Assembly: GCA_949592205.1 (NCBI GenBank)
Contig: CATIUR010000001.1
Coordinates: 215,146,250-215,210,249, forward strand
Reading direction: 5' to 3'
Source of the DNA: Helichrysum umbraculigerum
Lineage: Eukaryota > Streptophyta > Magnoliopsida > Asterales > Asteraceae
Length of the DNA stretch: 64,000 bases
Shown: positions 59,922 to 64,000 of the stretch, one piece after another
Layout: the number at the start of each line of letters is the position of its first letter
Numbering within the stretch: position 1 is the first letter of the stretch
Translations under genes and position numbers: made by a program
The notes under the pieces: model-generated
Seen by the model: the letters and a program-made list of their open reading frames with translations, nothing else
Databases searched by the model: none
What the model was told of the DNA's origin: nothing

Positions 59922-62124
59922 TATAACGCCCCAGAATTTACAACTGTTTTTTTTTTTTTTTTAAAACAATTCGGAAGCTCAAGTCCCAAAACATATATAT
60001 ACATAAAATGACATGTCGTCATCTTCCATTACCTAAGTTCTAAGTATTAATTATTAACGTTTACAAAACAATCCTTTATATCCTGGACATTATATAATCA
60101 ACATTTTAAACAGTATTAAATAATAATCAGAGTAATCCTAGTCAAACATTCTTCAGTTACTCCTTGACCCGCCCATAACAATAGATATTAACCTGCAAGG
60201 AGTAAACAACGAGGGATTAGCACGAAGCTAAGTGAGTTAACTCATCACTAACAATACAACTTAGTTTAACACTATGAGTTCACCACATTTAACACTTTGA
60301 CTCAACATCATCAGAGGATCGGTGGCCCTTGTGGCGCCCTCAGCCGCGGTGGCCCACCAAGTGACACTTACACCAACTGCAGGCCAATACAGTGGTTAAC
60401 CGATAACCGTTTGTTACCTTTAGTCAACACAAGCCTTACTTACAACGAATGTTCACAACCCTTGTGTTGACTAACCTGTAACAACACAGTCCAACATAGT
60501 TGACCTCTATATAACACAATTACCAATAGGTCACTTAACACTTTAACACAATTCACAATACACTTAACACTTGAATATAACACATAACACTTGAAGTAAC
60601 CACATAAGTGATCACTAAATTATAGTGAGAGATCAAGTCCACTCACCGACTACCATAGTCGCCCACTCAGTAGTCTAATATCACTGAGTCTTCTCCATAT
60701 CTGGAAATACAACAAGATACACAAGTCAGTTACTTGTATCAAATCTACATAACATTACTCCAATAGATTTATACCAACAATCTCAATTCATATGTATTAA
60801 CATAATCATCACATACATCAAGTTTCATACTTCTTGAATTGTTTCTTAATCATGATTAGATATCATGTTAACCACTTTTCAACTATATATCAATTTAGTT
60901 GTCACTTGTAGTAATTTCACATAATTCATTCCACTAATATGAATTATCACTATTAACTTCATTAGTTCACTCTCACCTAATAAATCATGATAATTAAAAT
61001 CAACTTGTCACATAATTCACATTATCATATTAATCCAACTCAATTATAGCTAATTAGCATAATTAGACCATTAACCTCATCTTAGCTTAAATGAATAACA
61101 ACTCATATAATAACTCATCTTTCACTAATAACACTATAACAACCTTTTGTTATTATCAATCAAGGTGATTAACACCTAATCATCACACTTTCACAAATTC
61201 CACTTGAATTATAATCACACAACTTGATTAATTCACACTTTCAACATTAAAGCTACTAATCCTCTTATTAACACTTATTAACACCATTTCAACTAATACC
61301 AAGCTTTAGTTTATGATGATTACCATTAGCCCATCAAAATTTCCATAAACACATCAAAATCATCAAGAGGTTTAAGAACCCTAATGAAAACTATAACTCT
61401 AAGCATGAATCATGTTAGTTATCATCAATTACAAGTATAACAATCATCACTTTCACCAACTTAAGCCTCAATTTTCGGATTAAAGGCATTAACCTATCAA
61501 AATCATGATAAACCCTAAGAACCAACTTAAATTTACAAAATTTAACTTGAATCTTGTTAGCAATCAACAATAACAAGCTTAATTAACAACAATATCACAT
61601 AATCAAACTCTAATTTCGGATTTTGCTCAAGAACACAAAAACCCCCAATTTCTAGGGTTCATGATTTGAAGAATTAAAGACTTAAAAGATGAAAAGAAGA
61701 ATTAGAAGATGATAATCTTCACACTAGAAGCTTGAATCCGAATTATGAAGCTCCAATTTTGATGATTTCTTCATGATTTTGGTTTAGGATCAAATGTGTG
61801 TGTGTATATATGTTCATACGTATGTATGTATATATGTTTGGGAATAAAACCCGATCCAACACATATAATATACCATATAAGTGTTAATTTTCATTCCCCG
61901 TATTTATTATTGTCTGGAACTTAAAAACCATTTGCGGGGAAATACAATTTTATTTTACCATCAACTAAATAAATTTAAAACAATCAATATTTCACTAGCC
62001 ACAATATTTCCTGAGGCTTATCGACCTATTAATTATACAATCAAACACATATAACAATTTTAAATCGCATTTAAAATTTACAGAAAATACCTATTACTTC
62101 TAGGCCCAATTTGAGGATGTTACA
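59922..62124 (-). repeat. LARD LTR at the second locus (2203 bp)
   Basis: Same ends as the tandem copies (TATAACGCCCC, GAGGATGTTACA), same polypurine tract next to it (62125-62145). Outer blocks are well conserved; the middle (about 60780-61620) has largely different sequence of similar composition. Confidence 0.9.
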
Positions 62125-64000
62125 AATCTCTCCCCCTTAAAGAGATTTCGTCCTCGAAATCTAATTAACCTTGATTATTCTAAAGTACTTAATTACTTGA
62201 CATCTCTCATTCCTTATGAGATTCTACTAACACCATATTTACAGTTTATTAAAATTGTACTCTTCGTACTACTCTAACATCGTAATTACTCATCACTATA
62301 TTCACCTAAAGTGTGTACACAACTTAAATCACATATGCATGACATGCTTATGCATACATTTCACTACACACTCCATGTACCTACATATATATTATTTCAT
62401 CGACTCACACACGACTAGTGTGTATCTCAATTAGATTCACGAAAACACATAAATTATGTCTCATACTCAATTTAACTTGCAATACTATACAACAAGTGTA
62501 ATATTTATCACTTAAAATAATTACTCCCTTGAGCAACTCTTAATTATATGCACACAATTTAAATTCTATCTACATATACATATCCACATGTACATGTTTC
62601 TATTTCTTACCTTAACATATGATATGTATCTAAATCATATTTTCATGCATACTATGATCACTTAAGGAAATTATTCCCAATTAATCACTTTAAACATGTA
62701 TCCACTTGACATAAGTGAATAACAATCGTGTACAATAACATACTCTTACCACAAGAAACTAGCGACGTGCTAGAATCTTTAAAATAGATATATGATTGAT
62801 ATCCCTTTACACAACAAAACAGTGATTATGAAAATCACTATACACCTATCAACAATGAAATTTAAGTTTCAATTCATAACTAGCATTTAGGCTAGTACCA
62901 CATATCACTACTGTATTTGATAATCTTTTATTTAAAAGTATCTCAAACTCATATAACACTATTCACATATTAACAAGCAAAATACAAGTCAATTCTTCAT
63001 GTTTAAAACTATTATCACTTAATCACCAAGTCACTTAGTACCAATTCAAATTGGATAATTACCGAGTTTCCCATCAACGGGTACATTGCCATTCAAGCGC
63101 AAGTACCATTCCAACAAAATGTGCTAACCACACACACATTTTCAAAAATATTCCATTAATCAATCATATCTCTTTAATCTCCATGGAAGATTATTTCACA
63201 TTTCCATCATTTCTATATGCAACCTATCATTTCACTTTGATATTATGCATATAATAACAATCAAATTTCACAAAGTTCTCAATTAACGATAATATAACTA
63301 TCAATTTTTCACAGTTTCAATAAAAAGGCTCTCTCTCTATATATATTTATATATTTCTTTTATTAATAAGTAACCCATTAATACAATAACTTAATCTTTT
63401 ACTACCATTTCGATTTAGTCAATCACTGACTCTCTCTCTCTCTCTCATACGTCAACATCGAAACTTACCAATTTTAAAGTCACATTAATTTCTCTGGTAC
63501 TTGGTAGCCTCAATACTCCATGTGAAATGGCATAATATAAATACGTTGGCCAGACGTCGTCATATTATGTCAGTCACACTTTATTCTCAGGCCACTTCAT
63601 ACCATTGATCTTTAAAGTAATTAACTTTTACTCTCACATAATTCACAATGTTGAAATCAACAATTATCACACATTTAATAGCACTCAGAATAGATTTATG
63701 ACCAAGTGTTAACTGGTTACTATTTTTCCTTTATCACTTGAATGTGAAACTACTCACAAATTAAGTAAACATAACAATTCAATCGTCTAACACATTCCTC
63801 ATTATCTCATTAACACATGTGTAAGTTTTAACACAACTAAATCAATTTAACACCCTCTCTACACGATTCAATATCAATCACTTAACACTTTAATTATCAA
63901 GTATAATACTCTATATAACATTTAGCACTAAGTACCTTGTTAAAATACCAGGTCATATTCCACATAGATTCATCAATATATAATTTCTAAGTTGATTAAT
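62125..64000 (-). repeat. LARD interior at the second locus, partial
   Basis: Colinear with 10331 to about 12000 of copy 1, including the conserved block at 63518-63540. After about 63780 the match fades. No coding region. Confidence 0.85.

Larger units (their letters stand above)
54006..64000 (+). mobile_element. Ty1/copia retrotransposon, 5' part, interrupted twice
   Basis: LTR 54006-54704, tRNA-iMet primer site 54707-54718, leader to 55251, gag 55252-57292. The gag frame is cut at 57293 by a 2.6 kb non-autonomous element. It resumes for about ten bases at 59912-59921 (GGACATTACG), then is cut again by a LARD-family element that runs to the window end. The copia pol gene and 3' LTR must lie beyond the right edge. 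Confidence 0.88.
59922..64000 (-). mobile_element. Second locus of the LARD family, partial
   Basis: LTR 59922-62124 and the first 1.9 kb of an interior colinear with the tandem copies. TTACG (59917-59921) should be its target duplication. It is more diverged from the tandem units than they are from one another, most of all at 60780-61620 in the LTR and from about 63780 to the end, so it is a separate and older insertion or another subfamily. Confidence 0.9.

Overview
This is a nuclear plant genome window, from a eudicot and probably an Asteraceae species (inferred from the style of its LTR retrotransposons; the species is not determined). Evidence for a plant: intron-rich genes for chloroplast proteins (PnsB3, OHP1), GH28 polygalacturonases and a lipid-transfer protein, plus nested Ty3 and Ty1 LTR retrotransposons and several MITE-like elements in AT-rich DNA.

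Layout. (1) 1-25272 is nested retrotransposon DNA. A minus-strand Athila-lineage Ty3 element (1-6134, LTR 4261-6134) sits inside the pol gene of a plus-strand chromovirus (6135-8183 and 22513-24439). That chromovirus is cut again inside its polypurine tract by a minus-strand array of a large non-autonomous (LARD-like) element with the order LTR, internal, LTR, internal, LTR (8184-22512, period about 6.09 kb), flanked by the direct repeat GGAGA. The chromovirus 3' LTR abuts the 3' part of another LTR (24440-25272). (2) 25273-49407 is a gene island. Four plus-strand GH28 polygalacturonase paralogues (PG1-PG4) are interspersed with three minus-strand genes: PnsB3 (2Fe-2S subunit of the chloroplast NDH complex), a type-1-like lipid-transfer protein and OHP1 (one-helix protein of photosystem II assembly). 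PG2, PG3 and PG4 each converge on one of these. Each PG gene appears to have a first coding exon holding only the ATG. Several MITE-like elements lie between genes, one of them just upstream of PnsB3 and carrying a G-box. (3) 49408-54005 is intergenic and holds a long-TIR transposon (51905-52720) with a core of telomere-like TTTAGGG/CCCTAAA units. (4) 54006-64000 is a Ty1/copia element (LTR, PBS, gag) interrupted by a complete 2.6 kb non-autonomous LTR element (57293-59911, target duplication GGACA) and, 5 bp further on, by another copy of the LARD family (59922 to the window end).

How the parts relate. The LARD family has no coding capacity. It shares LTR blocks, the polypurine-tract context and an unusual TG...TA LTR terminus with the chromovirus next to it, which suggests the chromovirus supplies its proteins. 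The most unexpected pattern is that every LTR-element family here (Athila, chromovirus, LARD, the 2.6 kb element, the truncated LTR, copia) carries a cluster of short palindromic motifs, different in sequence for each family. The premature stops in the chromovirus and copia elements, and probably one in Athila, are explained by C-to-T change at CHG sites, as expected from long-term plant DNA methylation.
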